In this document: one piece after another, positions 28,926-37,777 of the stretch
How the letters are laid out: each line of letters opens with the position of its first letter
Position numbering within the stretch: position 1 is the first letter of the stretch
Assembly (NCBI GenBank): GCA_023954815.1
Contig: JAGSHB010000026.1
Location: forward strand, 1-44,870
Direction: 5' to 3'
Source of the DNA: Myxococcales bacterium
GTDB lineage: Bacteria > Myxococcota_A > UBA9042
DNA: 44,870 bases
Position numbers and translations under genes: made by a program
Notes under the pieces: model-generated
Database searches by the model: none
Told to the model about the DNA's origin: nothing
The model's input: the letters and a program-made list of their open reading frames with translations, nothing else

Positions 28926-30095
28926 TTGAAGACGATGAACGCCAACCAACAGCTCGATCCGCGGCTCCAGCTTGTCTGGAGTCTGATCAAGGTTATTGTG
29001 CTGCTCTACGTATTCTTGGTCGGCGTTCAATGTCTGTCATCGGGCATCAAAGGGCTCGGCAAAGGGACGATGGACGCGTACATGAGCGCGGACATGAACC
29101 CCATCGTCGGGCTCATCGTCGGTATCTTAGCCACCACGCTTGTCCAAAGTTCCTCGGTGACCACCAGCCTGATCGTTGGACTCGTCGCCTCAGGTCAACT
29201 CGCGGTGGCTGCGGCCGTTCCCATGGTGATGGGCGCCAACATCGGCACGACCGTCACAAACACCATTGCAAGTCTGGCTCATTCTGCCCGCGGCGAGGAG
29301 TTTCGGCGCGCTTTCGCCGCGGCGACCTGTCACGATTTTTTCAACTATTTGGCCGTGATTACGCTCTTGCCGCTCGAATTGTTAGGGCGAGCATTCATGG
29401 GGCAAGGCCCCCTGGAGATGGCCAGTGGGGCCTTGGCGCGGAACCTCGTCGGCATCGGCGGCACGACCTACAAGAGTCCGGTCAAAGCGCTGTTCAAGAT
29501 GGGCGTGAAGGTCATCAAGAGCGGGCTCGATTGGCTCGATGGACCGGTCGCATCGATCGCTTTGGCGGTGATCGGCGGCGTTCTGATCTTTGTTGCGCTC
29601 GGTCTCATCGTACGCGTGATGCGCAGCCTGATGATGACCCGGGTCGAGCGCTTCGTGAACCGTTTCTTGGGCTCTGGCGGGTTGATCGCGATGCTCGTCG
29701 GCGTCGCCGTGACCGCAGCCGTACAATCGAGTTCGATCACCACATCCATCATGGTGCCGCTCGCAGGCGCTGGCGTCGTCACGTTGCGGCAGGTCTATCC
29801 GATCACGCTCGGAGCGAACATCGGCACCACGCTGACAGCGCTGCTTGCCGCAATGGCGGTGTCGGGGGCGCAAGCTGGGGCAGCGGTTCAAGTGGGCTTG
29901 GTTCACTTGCTGTTTAACCTGCTCGGTATCGCGATTTGGTACGCACCTGAGGCGGGACGCCGCGTGCCGCTGATGGCAGCGGAACGGCTCGCGAATGTGG
30001 CTGCCAAGTCTAAGAAAGTCGCCGTCACGTACGTCGTCGGCATGTTCTACGGCTTGCCGGCGGTGCTGTTTCTCTTGAGCCAAGCCCTGGGCTAA
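28926..30095 (+). CDS. Na+/phosphate cotransporter (NptA/SLC34-type)
   Basis: A 389-residue integral membrane protein that imports or exports phosphate with sodium. It shows the inverted repeat of the family: VQSSSVTTSLIVG with MGANIGTTVTNT in the first half, and VQSSSITTSIMVPL with LGANIGTTLTALLA in the second. About eight transmembrane segments are predicted by eye. The TTG at 28926 has GAGG seven bases upstream; the ATG at 28935 is an alternative that shortens the protein by three residues. A PhoU-like gene follows by 51 bases, the usual partner of such transporters. The 137 bases before the gene show no clear promoter. Confidence 0.93.
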   Translation: MKTMNANQQLDPRLQLVWSLIKVIVLLYVFLVGVQCLSSGIKGLGKGTMDAYMSADMNPIVGLIVGILATTLVQSSSVTTSLIVGLVASGQLAVAAAVPMVMGANIGTTVTNTIASLAHSARGEEFRRAFAAATCHDFFNYLAVITLLPLELLGRAFMGQGPLEMASGALARNLVGIGGTTYKSPVKALFKMGVKVIKSGLDWLDGPVASIALAVIGGVLIFVALGLIVRVMRSLMMTRVERFVNRFLGSGGLIAMLVGVAVTAAVQSSSITTSIMVPLAGAGVVTLRQVYPITLGANIGTTLTALLAAMAVSGAQAGAAVQVGLVHLLFNLLGIAIWYAPEAGRRVPLMAAERLANVAAKSKKVAVTYVVGMFYGLPAVLFLLSQALG

Positions 30096-30146
30096 CCGCA
30101 TGATGATGCCGGGCGCAGTGAGCCCAGATCGAAAGGAGAGCGCTAT

Positions 30147-30818
30147 ATGTGGATGGAACTGATCGACATCTTTCGCGGTGGTGACGAGCTGCAAGCTGCG
30201 GGTGACGACCTATTTGAGATGTTGGCCATCGTGCGCAATATGGCGTCCAAGGTTCGCCCACACGTCTTTGATCACTCGATCAGCATGGACGATCGTGCGC
30301 GGGTCTACGAGCTAGACATTCAGGTCAATAAGCTACAGCGGCGGGTCCGAAAGCGGGTCGTGGCGCACCTGTCGCTTAATCCGACGCGCGTGCCCTATTG
30401 TCTGCTGCTGATGACCCTGGTGAAGGACGCTGAGCGGGTCGGTGACTACATTAAGAACGTGACCGAGGTCGCCGAGCTAGGTGGTGGGCCGGTGCCAGAG
30501 GGCGAGCTACGTGAGGAGCTTGAGCAACTCATCGACATCGCCTCGGAGCTGTTGACAGAAGTGGAGGGCATCATTCGTGCCCAGGATCGTGAACGCGCCA
30601 CTGAGCTCCTGCAACGCGGCCGTGCCGCCGGTAAGCGCTGCGATCGCCTGCTCGTGAGCTTGTCTCACAGCACCTACTCGGCCGGTGAGGTGACGTCCAT
30701 GGTGCTGCTGACGCGTTTTTACAAGCGCCTCGGCGCTCACCTCGTCAACATCCTGTCGTCGGTGGTGATGCCGCTGCACAAGGTCGATTTCTACGACGAA
30801 GCCGAGCTCGAGCCGTAG
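30147..30818 (+). CDS. PhoU-like phosphate regulator
   Basis: A 223-residue all-helical protein with two PhoU-type repeats. The metal-binding signatures are VKDAERVGDYIKNV in the first bundle and TRFYKRLGAHLVNI in the second. AAAGGAG stands ahead of the ATG. PhoU-like proteins adjust phosphate transport; here the target is most likely the Na+/phosphate cotransporter encoded just upstream, since no Pst system or PhoR-PhoB pair is present in the window. Confidence 0.9.
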   Translation: MWMELIDIFRGGDELQAAGDDLFEMLAIVRNMASKVRPHVFDHSISMDDRARVYELDIQVNKLQRRVRKRVVAHLSLNPTRVPYCLLLMTLVKDAERVGDYIKNVTEVAELGGGPVPEGELREELEQLIDIASELLTEVEGIIRAQDRERATELLQRGRAAGKRCDRLLVSLSHSTYSAGEVTSMVLLTRFYKRLGAHLVNILSSVVMPLHKVDFYDEAELEP

Positions 30819-30945
30819 GGCACGCGCAGTTTCCGTTTGGATGCAGGACGGCGCGTAACCTCGTCTGCCTGACCGCTCGTCGCCCCTTCACGAAGACGCG
30901 CGAGCGCAGCTAGCCCAGACTCCGCAAATAGTCGATAAATTCAGC

Positions 30946-30986
30946 GCAAAAGCACAAAAGGAGCCTGCTTTGCAGCAGGCTCCTTT
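30946..30986 (-). terminator. Rho-independent terminator of tRNA-Ala
   Basis: A 13-bp perfect stem (30957-30969 with 30974-30986) closed by a 4-base loop. Read on the minus strand it is followed by TTTTGTGCTTTT, the expected U-rich tail. It stands 30 bases after the tRNA 3' end. On the plus strand there is no T-run, so it does not obviously end the phoU transcript. Confidence 0.9.
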
Positions 30987-31015
30987 CGGTTCGTCGACAT
31001 GGCGGGCTGTCGACG

Positions 31016-31091
<76 letters not shown>

Positions 31092-31353
31092 ATCAATGTC
31101 ATGGCACGTATGCCAAAGCAGAAGCGCGCAGCTTCTGTGCTTGCCATAGCAAGCGGGCGGCTATGTAACGCGGTCCGGCGAATGTGGCAAGCCCCCGACA
31201 CATCTTTTTCTGCGCTGGGGCGAATTCTCTCAACTCGACACGGACCGCAAGCAAAGTCGCCGTCGAAATCGTTGACCCGCGCCGCAAGATTCCCGTACTC
31301 TCTTGCCCCCTTTATAAATCCAGGCCCTGCTAGGGCTGTGAAGAGGTCGAGAA

Positions 31354-31773
31354 ATGACCGACTCCATGACCACCGAACAGAGCCACGCGCCCACCGAGCG
31401 GCGATCGGCGCAGCGTGTTTCGGTGGAGATGTTTGTCCGTGAACGCGACGGCGATCGGATGTGGGTGCACCCTGCGACCAATCTATCCGCCAGCGGTCTG
31501 TTCCTTGAGAGCCACTCCTACTCGCAGCGCAGTTCGCTCGATCGCGAGTACATGGAGTTGGAGTTCGACTTGCCCGACATGGAGACGCCCATCGCTGTCC
31601 GCGGTGAGGTTGTGGCGATGCGCCGGGTCAACGGCTACGCCCACGGCTTGGCGGTGGTCTTCATCGACCTGTCGACCGACCACTACGATGCCATCGCGAC
31701 CTTTGTTGACGGCAAGCTCGCCGCAGGTGGAACGGAAGGACCTTGGAACGAGGCCGCGCCGACACCTGCCTAG
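31354..31773 (+). CDS. PilZ-domain c-di-GMP receptor protein
   Basis: A 139-residue single-domain protein. The c-di-GMP-binding signatures are both present: RSAQR (Arg17 and Arg21) and NLSASG (Asn43, Ser45, Gly48), then beta strands (AVRGEVVAMRR, HGLAVVFIDL). AGAGG stands ahead of the ATG. In motile Myxococcota such proteins link c-di-GMP level to motility or exopolysaccharide. No partner is encoded next to it. Confidence 0.9.
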   Translation: MTDSMTTEQSHAPTERRSAQRVSVEMFVRERDGDRMWVHPATNLSASGLFLESHSYSQRSSLDREYMELEFDLPDMETPIAVRGEVVAMRRVNGYAHGLAVVFIDLSTDHYDAIATFVDGKLAAGGTEGPWNEAAPTPA

Positions 31774-31971
31774 TCTCTGTGTGCGGTTGGCCCCTCCGCG
31801 TGGTTGACCAACCTCTGGGTTGCGCGCCGCTGCAGTTGGCCTCTCAGTGTCTCGTTCAGCCGTCACAGTTTTGAATCGCTCCCCTCTCGCCTTGCCTCCG
31901 CTCCGCTCGGAGTGATACAGCCCTGCCGGCTGCGCACTTGCGCCGGCCACGCGCGTCTCCAAGGAGGACCC
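31774..31971 (+). promoter_or_regulatory. Leader region of the mtnP gene with deciding ribosome site
   Basis: AAGGAGG at 31961-31967, four bases before the ATG at 31972, fixes the mtnP start and rules out the longer in-frame reading from 31804. The rest of this 198-base gap has no riboswitch fold that I can recognise. Confidence 0.6.
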
Positions 31972-32832
31972 ATGAGCAAATCTGTTATCGGCGTCATCGG
32001 TGGCAGCGGTCTGTACCAGATCGACGGCGTAGACGTGGTCGGAGAGCATGTCGTTCATACCCCTTTCGGCATGCCATCGGACGCGCTCATCGAAGCGAAA
32101 ATCGCTGACACCACGCTGTTTTTCTTGCCTCGCCACGGCCGGGGGCACCGCTACAACCCCTCCGAGATCAACTACCGCGCAAACATCTGGGCCTTGCGCA
32201 AGGTGGGCTGCACTGACGTCCTGTCTGTCTCCGCTGTCGGGTCCATGCAGCCGTCGATCGCTCCGGGCCACATGGTTCTGCCGACGCAATTCATCGACAG
32301 AACGGTGGGACGCGCGCGCACCTTCTTCGAGGACGGCATCGTCGCTCACGTCGGTTTTGGCGATCCCATCAGCGAACGGGTACGGTCCGCAGCACTCGCC
32401 GCCTGCAACAAGGTCGGCGTGACCGTGCATTCAGGCGGTACGTACGTCTGCATCGAGGGGCCGCAGTTTTCCACGCGCGCCGAGTCGACGCTCTTTCGCT
32501 CGTGGCCTGACGTGAAAGTCATCGGTATGACGAACATGCCCGAGGCGCGCTTGGCCCGTGAAGCCGAAATGGCCTATGCCACCATCGCGCTCGTGACCGA
32601 CTTCGACTGTTGGCACGAAGAGGAAGAAGACGTCACCGTCGAGAGTGTCGTCGCGACCATGCGAAAGAACGTGGCGGCCGCAAAACAGGTGATTGTCGAG
32701 CTGGCCAAAGCGCCGCCGTCTGCACCGTGCGCCAGTCACAACGCCCTTGCACACGCAGTCATGACCGCTCCGGATGCGATCAGCGCCGAGGCGCGTCGCC
32801 GTGTTGCGCTGCTCATGGACAAACATTGGTGA
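31972..32832 (+). CDS. mtnP: S-methyl-5'-thioadenosine phosphorylase
   Basis: A 286-residue trimeric purine phosphorylase that splits methylthioadenosine with phosphate into adenine and methylthioribose 1-phosphate, clearing the by-product of polyamine synthesis. The phosphate-binding GVIGGSGLY is at the start, then LPRHGRGHRYNPSEINYRAN, SAVGSMQ, EGPQFSTRAES, IGMTNMPEARLAREAE and VTDFDCWHE. The His-rich and Thr/Asn residues fit MTAP better than purine nucleoside phosphorylase. It is followed 52 bases later by a PfkB-family kinase gene. No mtnA, mtnK or other salvage gene is visible, except possibly the class II aldolase 4.4 kb upstream. Confidence 0.94.
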   Translation: MSKSVIGVIGGSGLYQIDGVDVVGEHVVHTPFGMPSDALIEAKIADTTLFFLPRHGRGHRYNPSEINYRANIWALRKVGCTDVLSVSAVGSMQPSIAPGHMVLPTQFIDRTVGRARTFFEDGIVAHVGFGDPISERVRSAALAACNKVGVTVHSGGTYVCIEGPQFSTRAESTLFRSWPDVKVIGMTNMPEARLAREAEMAYATIALVTDFDCWHEEEEDVTVESVVATMRKNVAAAKQVIVELAKAPPSAPCASHNALAHAVMTAPDAISAEARRRVALLMDKHW

Positions 32833-32884
32833 TGGGCAGTCGCCTGTAACTGTTGAGAAACTGTATTTTTAGAGAGAGGTTCCG

Positions 32885-33805
32885 ATGAAGGTTGTCGTGG
32901 TCGGGTCGATGGCTTATGACTCCGTAGAGACCTGGGCAGGCAAGCGCGAACGTGCGCTCGGAGGCTCGGCTACCTATTTCTCCCTCGCATCATCGCTGTT
33001 TGCGCAGACAGACGTCGTCGCTGTTGTGGGCGAGGACTTCGCAAGCACCGACTTGGCGCGTCTGGGTGACAAAGGCGTCGGTCTTGGCGGCGTGCAGCAG
33101 GTCGCCGGTGAGACATTCAAGTGGGGCGGACGTTATTCGCGCTACTTCGAGACCCGCGAGACCCTGTTCACCGAATTGAACGTATTTTCGTCGTTTGAGC
33201 CCGATATTCCAAGCGATATGCGCGATGCGGACGTCCTGTTCCTCGCCAATATCCACCCCCGGCTCCAGCTGAACGTGCTCGATCAGATGACGTCGCCGAA
33301 ATTCGTCGCCCTCGACACAATGAACTTTTGGATCAGCGGTGAGCGCAAGCACCTCGATGCTGTCATTTCGAAGGTTGATCTGCTGCTACTCAACGACGAA
33401 GAGGCGTTTGCCCTCAGTGATTCGGGCAACATGCTGCAGGCCGCCGAGGCGATCATGGCGATGGGCCCGCAGGCCGTCGTTATCAAACGTGGCGAGCATG
33501 GTGCTTGGCTATTCACCAAAGATCATACTGGCCTGGTTCCCGCGGTTCCGCTGCACGAGGTCATCGATCCGACCGGTGCTGGCGATACCTTCGCTGGCGG
33601 CTTCATCGGTTACTTGGCGCGTGCAGGTGAGTTCGGGCTCGAGAGCCTCAAGCAGGCGATGGTCGCCGGTACCTTGGCAGCGTCCTACTGCGTCCAAGAT
33701 TTCAGCATCGATCGCCTTGAAGATGTCAGTCTGCAGGACCTAGCGGATCGTCACGGCAAGCTCCGCGGCATCGTCGCTGACCTAGACGCGAAGTTCGTCA
33801 ACTAG
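32885..33805 (+). CDS. PfkB-family carbohydrate/nucleoside kinase
   Basis: A 306-residue ribokinase-fold enzyme. The N-terminus MKVVVVGSMAYDSVETWAG and the ALGGSATYFSLA motif form the sugar site. LLLNDEEAFALS is the conserved middle segment, and DPTGAGDTFAGGFIGYLA carries the catalytic Asp and anion hole. The family includes ribokinase, adenosine kinase and others. Position directly after mtnP hints at a nucleoside or methylthioribose-related substrate, but this is a guess. GAGG stands five bases before the ATG. Confidence 0.88.
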   Translation: MKVVVVGSMAYDSVETWAGKRERALGGSATYFSLASSLFAQTDVVAVVGEDFASTDLARLGDKGVGLGGVQQVAGETFKWGGRYSRYFETRETLFTELNVFSSFEPDIPSDMRDADVLFLANIHPRLQLNVLDQMTSPKFVALDTMNFWISGERKHLDAVISKVDLLLLNDEEAFALSDSGNMLQAAEAIMAMGPQAVVIKRGEHGAWLFTKDHTGLVPAVPLHEVIDPTGAGDTFAGGFIGYLARAGEFGLESLKQAMVAGTLAASYCVQDFSIDRLEDVSLQDLADRHGKLRGIVADLDAKFVN

Positions 33806-33853
33806 TCCGCCGCTTCCTGGGCACCGCTCGCCACAGCACTCGAGGAGCCTGTC

Positions 33854-34699
33854 ATGGCCACTTCATCGACGCCCCCTATCTGGCTACGCGCGATCTCTGA
33901 CCCTCGTGTGTCGAAGGTCATGCATCGCCTGGTCACGACTCAGCCACCAGCGCCCGTACTTGAGGGGGCGATTCGTACATTTTCTCGCTTGTACGGTGTC
34001 AACTTGGAAGAGTCAGCAAAGGACGTCTCCGAGTTCGACTCTTTCCAGGCGTTTTTTACGCGCAAGCTCAAAGAAGGTGAGCGCACAATCGAGGACAACT
34101 CGGCCTATGTGCCATCTCCTGCCGACGGAAAGCTGTCAGCGTTTGGCGAGCTGGGCGAAGGTACGCTCGTGCAGGCGAAGGGCGTCGAGTACAGCCTGGA
34201 CGCCTTGGTTGGCGACAGCAGCGACGCGGATGCCTATCGTCACGGCAGCTACGCAGTCGTCTATCTCGCGCCGTACAATTACCACCGAGTCCACTGCGCT
34301 TGGCAGGGCAAGCTGACCTCGTGGCGCTATCTCCCGGGCGCTCTCTACCCCGTCAATGAGATGGGATTACGCCATGTTCCCGGGCTTTTTGCGCGAAATG
34401 AGCGGCTGATTGGCCACTTCGACACCGAGTTCGGTCGCGCTGCGATGATCATGGTTGGCGCAACGTTCGTGGGCCATATGTCCGTCGTATTTAGCGACCT
34501 GAAGACCAACGCAGGTACCCCGGCGAGCGGTCGTGTGCTTCCCGGCGCCCCGGTTCCTTTTGAGCGCGGTCAGGAGTTTGGCATCTTTGAGATGGGCTCC
34601 ACCGTGGTCATGCTCTTTGAGCGCTCCGACCTGACACCCGCCATGCCGCTCGGAACGCCGATTCGCATGGGCCAGGCCGCTCTCAAGGTGGCGCAGTAG
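33854..34699 (+). CDS. psd: Phosphatidylserine decarboxylase proenzyme
   Basis: A 281-residue membrane-associated enzyme that makes phosphatidylethanolamine. The family motifs are FQAFFTRKL, PSPADGKLSAFGE (Asp of the self-cleavage triad), APYNYHRVHCAW (His), LPGALYPVNEMG and the cleavage motif EMGST. Cleavage before Ser would make the pyruvoyl group. The motif is MGST where LGST is usual, a conservative change that keeps Gly-Ser-Thr. GAGGAG precedes the ATG. The exonuclease gene follows after two bases. Confidence 0.94.
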   Translation: MATSSTPPIWLRAISDPRVSKVMHRLVTTQPPAPVLEGAIRTFSRLYGVNLEESAKDVSEFDSFQAFFTRKLKEGERTIEDNSAYVPSPADGKLSAFGELGEGTLVQAKGVEYSLDALVGDSSDADAYRHGSYAVVYLAPYNYHRVHCAWQGKLTSWRYLPGALYPVNEMGLRHVPGLFARNERLIGHFDTEFGRAAMIMVGATFVGHMSVVFSDLKTNAGTPASGRVLPGAPVPFERGQEFGIFEMGSTVVMLFERSDLTPAMPLGTPIRMGQAALKVAQ

Positions 34700-34701
34700 T
34701 C

Positions 34702-35439
34702 ATGGTTGCGCCCTGGGCTAAGCTGCCGCTCGCCGTCCTCGATACCGAGACGACGGGGCTGACGGCAGAGCAGGGCGACAGGGTCATCGAGCTCGGCGTC
34801 GTGCTCTTTGATGACGGCGAAGTGACGGAGCGTTGGGGCGTTCTCATCGACCCCGAGCGGGACTTGCCCAAAGATGCCACTCGCGTCACGGGAATTACGC
34901 CGGACGATCTGGCTGGTCAGCCCAAGTTCGCCGCGGTCGCTGAGGACTTCATCAGTCGCCTCGAAGGTCGCCTGCTGGTCGCCTACAACGCCGCTTTCGA
35001 CCGTCGTTTCATCATCCACGAGCTCGCCCGCTGCAATCGCTCGCTGCCAGACGGCGCGACTTGGCTCGATCCCTTGGTCTTCGCCAAGGAATTGCAGAAA
35101 GGCCAGGGCAACATGAAGCTGGGCACCGTCGCTAAGCGTCTCGGCGTTCCGCTTGAGGAGGCGCACCGGGCCACGGCTGACGCTGAAGCCGCCGGGCACG
35201 TCTTGATCGCCCTGTCGGACCAACTCCCAGCCGAACTTGAGCAGCTATTGGATTTGCAGGAGCAGTGGGAGGCCGCACAGGCTGCACAGCGCGCTGTCTG
35301 GAAGAACCGGCGCAAGGGCGGACAGGTGGCGATCGCCGCTAGCGCTGGTCCCAAAGACGAACTTGGTCCAGGGTTTCCACACGGCGACGAACTCGATCCG
35401 ATTCGCTACATGTTTCTGCGAGGCACGGGGCGCGTATAA
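34702..35439 (+). CDS. DnaQ-like 3'-5' exonuclease (DEDDh)
   Basis: A 245-residue protein whose first 175 residues are a DEDDh exonuclease domain: DTETTGL (Asp14, Glu16), VTGITPDDL, AYNAAFDRRFI (Asp) and HRATADAEAAG (His and Asp). The set is complete, so it should be active. The tail (about 176-245) is charged and unrecognised, with no polymerase or GIY-YIG domain. It could be a proofreading subunit relative or a stand-alone repair nuclease; a replicative dnaQ role cannot be shown. It follows psd by two bases. Confidence 0.88.
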   Translation: MVAPWAKLPLAVLDTETTGLTAEQGDRVIELGVVLFDDGEVTERWGVLIDPERDLPKDATRVTGITPDDLAGQPKFAAVAEDFISRLEGRLLVAYNAAFDRRFIIHELARCNRSLPDGATWLDPLVFAKELQKGQGNMKLGTVAKRLGVPLEEAHRATADAEAAGHVLIALSDQLPAELEQLLDLQEQWEAAQAAQRAVWKNRRKGGQVAIAASAGPKDELGPGFPHGDELDPIRYMFLRGTGRV

Positions 35440-35482
35440 CGCGTCGCTTGCGTTCCGTGTGCGGTAGGAGGACAACAGCCCC

Positions 35483-36829
35483 ATGATGCGCTTGTCCCAA
35501 CTGATGCTGCCCGATATCGAACAGGCCTTCAGCGCTGATCCGACCTCCGTTGGTGAGTTGTTCGAAGATCTCCACGCTGAAGATGTCGCTGATATTGTGG
35601 AGCGGGCGCCGGCCGAACTTGCGCCCAACCTGCTCGCCTCGCTCGAGCCTGGCCGCGCCGCCGATGTGCTGGAGTGTATCGAGCCCCATCGCCAAGTCGA
35701 TCTCGTTCAGCGTCTCGGGGTCAGCCGTGCGGTGAAGATCATCGACGAGATGGCGTCCGATGACCGCGCGGATTTCGTCGCCGAACTTCCCCACGATTTT
35801 GCCGAAGCGCTCCTTGCCGCAATGGATCCTGTCGAGGAGGCCGACGTCCGCTCCTTGGTACGTTGGCCCGAAGATACTGTCGGTTCCGTCATGTCTACGG
35901 ACAGTCTGACGGTGCCGGTGGAGATGAGTGTCGGCGAGGTCATCGAGCGCGTGCGCACGGTCGGGCAGGAAGCAGAGACCGTCTATTACGTGTACGTCGT
36001 GGCGGGCAGTGACAAGCTCGTTGGGGTCGTGTCTCTGCGCGACCTCATTCTCTGCAATCCCCGTGAAGCTGTCGCTTCGATCATGGCCGAAGATGTGAAG
36101 AGTATTGGGCCTGAGGCGGATCAGGAAGAGGCGGCGACGCTGATTCAGCATTACGATCTCATCGCGCTGCCGGTGGTCGATGATGCCTATCGCCTGCTAG
36201 GTCTGGTGACGATCGACGACGTCGTGGACGTGATCGAGGAAGAGGCGACCGAGGATATGCACCTCATGGCCGCGGTCCAGCCTCTGGATGATTCGTACTT
36301 TGGCACCGGATTTTGGACGTTCGTTACGAAACGGGCGCCGTGGCTCATCGCCTTGTTCGTCGGCGGTCAGTTCACGGCCAACGCCATGACTTGGTACGAT
36401 GACGTCACGCGGCACACGGCAGCCCTCATCCTCTTTCTGCCCTTGGTGATCTCCTCAGGCGGCAACTCAGGCTCTCAGTCCGCGGCGATTATCATCCGTG
36501 CGTTAGCTGTCGGGGAAGTCGACCTCAGCCATGCCGCCAAGGTGCTCTTTCGCGAGATCGCGGTCGGTCTGGTTCTCGGAATCTTGCTAGCGATAATCGG
36601 GCTAATCCGCGTATTTCTCGGCGCAGATGACCTCAACCTGGCTTTGACGCTCGGGGTGACGCTCATCGCCGTGGTCACGCTGGGAACTGTATTGGGCGCG
36701 ATGCTACCCATCTTGCTCGAGCGCCTTGGGCTCGATCCCGCTGTGTCCTCCACCCCGTTCATCGCGAGCCTGGTGGACCTGCTTGGGATCGTGACCTATT
36801 TCAGTTTGGCACGTCTCCTCCTCATGTGA
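35483..36829 (+). CDS. mgtE: Magnesium transporter MgtE
   Basis: A 448-residue Mg2+ channel. The N-domain of helical repeats (ELFEDLHAEDVADIVERAP onward) is followed by two CBS domains (about 135-255; GSVMSTDSLTV, LVGVVSLRDLIL, LLGLVTIDDVVDVI). Five transmembrane helices carry the signature LVISSGGNSGSQSA, with PFIASLVDLLGI at the end. N and CBS domains close the channel when internal Mg2+ is high. AGGAGG lies eleven bases before the first of two tandem ATGs. It is probably co-transcribed with the CYTH gene. Confidence 0.95.
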   Translation: MMRLSQLMLPDIEQAFSADPTSVGELFEDLHAEDVADIVERAPAELAPNLLASLEPGRAADVLECIEPHRQVDLVQRLGVSRAVKIIDEMASDDRADFVAELPHDFAEALLAAMDPVEEADVRSLVRWPEDTVGSVMSTDSLTVPVEMSVGEVIERVRTVGQEAETVYYVYVVAGSDKLVGVVSLRDLILCNPREAVASIMAEDVKSIGPEADQEEAATLIQHYDLIALPVVDDAYRLLGLVTIDDVVDVIEEEATEDMHLMAAVQPLDDSYFGTGFWTFVTKRAPWLIALFVGGQFTANAMTWYDDVTRHTAALILFLPLVISSGGNSGSQSAAIIIRALAVGEVDLSHAAKVLFREIAVGLVLGILLAIIGLIRVFLGADDLNLALTLGVTLIAVVTLGTVLGAMLPILLERLGLDPAVSSTPFIASLVDLLGIVTYFSLARLLLM

Positions 36830-36864
36830 TCGCGCCACTCAGCACGCGTCTTTCGGAGCCCGTC

Positions 36865-37566
36865 ATGTCCGCACCTCACGCTGAAATCGAACTCAAATTG
36901 GTGCTGGCTGACGACCTGTCCTACGGCCTGCTGCGCTCGTGGCTGGATGCGCACGCGACGGCCTTTGAAGCCGTTCAAGACAACCGTTACCTCGACACAG
37001 CGGATCGCGCGCTTGCTCGTCGCCGGATGATGCTCCGTGTTCGCCTGACACCAGCAAAGGTCGTGTGTACAGCAAAGGCCGGGGCCCACATGGTCGACGG
37101 ACTCATGCAGGTCAGCGAATGGCAGCGCCCCATGGATGACGCACTCGCACAAACGTGGCGCCGCGGTCGCAGTAGCTGTGAACTGAGCGAGCTTCCCATC
37201 GCAAGGAGTCTCGTTGACGGCCCGCTCAGAGATCTATCTGGCGCGATGAGCCGCACCTTTCATGTGCTTGGCGCCATGCAAACCACGCGACGTGCCTACG
37301 AGGTCGCCTGCGAAGATCTGGGCCTACCACCCGGCCCCAAGGTGATCTTGGAGCTCGATCACACGCTCTTTCCAGCTGGTGCGGAGCGCTACGAACTAGA
37401 GATCGAGCACCCAGATGCGGCCCAAATTCGCAGCGCCGCCACAGCGCTACTCGACAGCTTGGGTGTGCAATGGCATCCCGCAGAACGCTCGAAGTATCAA
37501 CAGTTTCTTGAGGTATTGGCCAGCGGTGAGTCAATCGCGGTTGACGACCAGCCCGACGGGTTCTAG
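36865..37566 (+). CDS. CYTH-domain phosphohydrolase
   Basis: A 233-residue protein with the CYTH fold. The signature ExExK appears as EIELKLVL near the start, then RYLDTADRALARRRMMLRVR and KVVCTAKAG, and later VILELDHTLF and YELEIEHPD. This fits triphosphate tunnel enzymes (inorganic triphosphatase, ThTPase-like). The ATG at 36865 has GGAG six bases upstream and starts right before the domain; a GTG at 36826 overlapping the mgtE stop would add 13 residues and is possible. It ends a transcript at the terminator that follows. Confidence 0.86.
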   Translation: MSAPHAEIELKLVLADDLSYGLLRSWLDAHATAFEAVQDNRYLDTADRALARRRMMLRVRLTPAKVVCTAKAGAHMVDGLMQVSEWQRPMDDALAQTWRRGRSSCELSELPIARSLVDGPLRDLSGAMSRTFHVLGAMQTTRRAYEVACEDLGLPPGPKVILELDHTLFPAGAERYELEIEHPDAAQIRSAATALLDSLGVQWHPAERSKYQQFLEVLASGESIAVDDQPDGF

Positions 37567-37590
37567 CCCGGACTTCTCACAAGTCGGGAA

Positions 37591-37626
37591 CGCCTGGACG
37601 TCTAGATACGAGCCAGGCGGGTTTTT
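37591..37626 (+). terminator. Rho-independent terminator after the CYTH gene
   Basis: CGCCTGG at 37591-37597 pairs with CCAGGCG at 37613-37619, with a short inner CGT/ACG stem, then GG and TTTTT at 37622-37626. A smaller hairpin (37567-37588) stands between the stop codon and it. The remaining 150 bases up to the converging barrel gene hold nothing I recognise. Confidence 0.85.
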
Positions 37627-37777
37627 CGTGGCGAAGTGGTCCTACCGAGCTGTCGAGACGCGAAGGAACCGTAGGGCGACGCACATCGGCGTTCAGGCCG
37701 ACTGGCGGCCCGAAGTGCGGGCTAGGCGTCGGCGCAGCGACGCGATCGGAATCTTGAGTCGCCGGACGGAGAGGTGA

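Noticed and set aside
28859-29917. A 352-codon plus-strand frame inside the Na/phosphate transporter gene
   Set aside because: It is an alternative frame of the transporter, Arg-rich throughout and without membrane segments.
31804-31971. An N-terminal extension of the mtnP product
   Set aside because: AAGGAGG sits right before the ATG at 31972, the protein then starts exactly where the family does, and the extension is Arg/Ser-rich noise.
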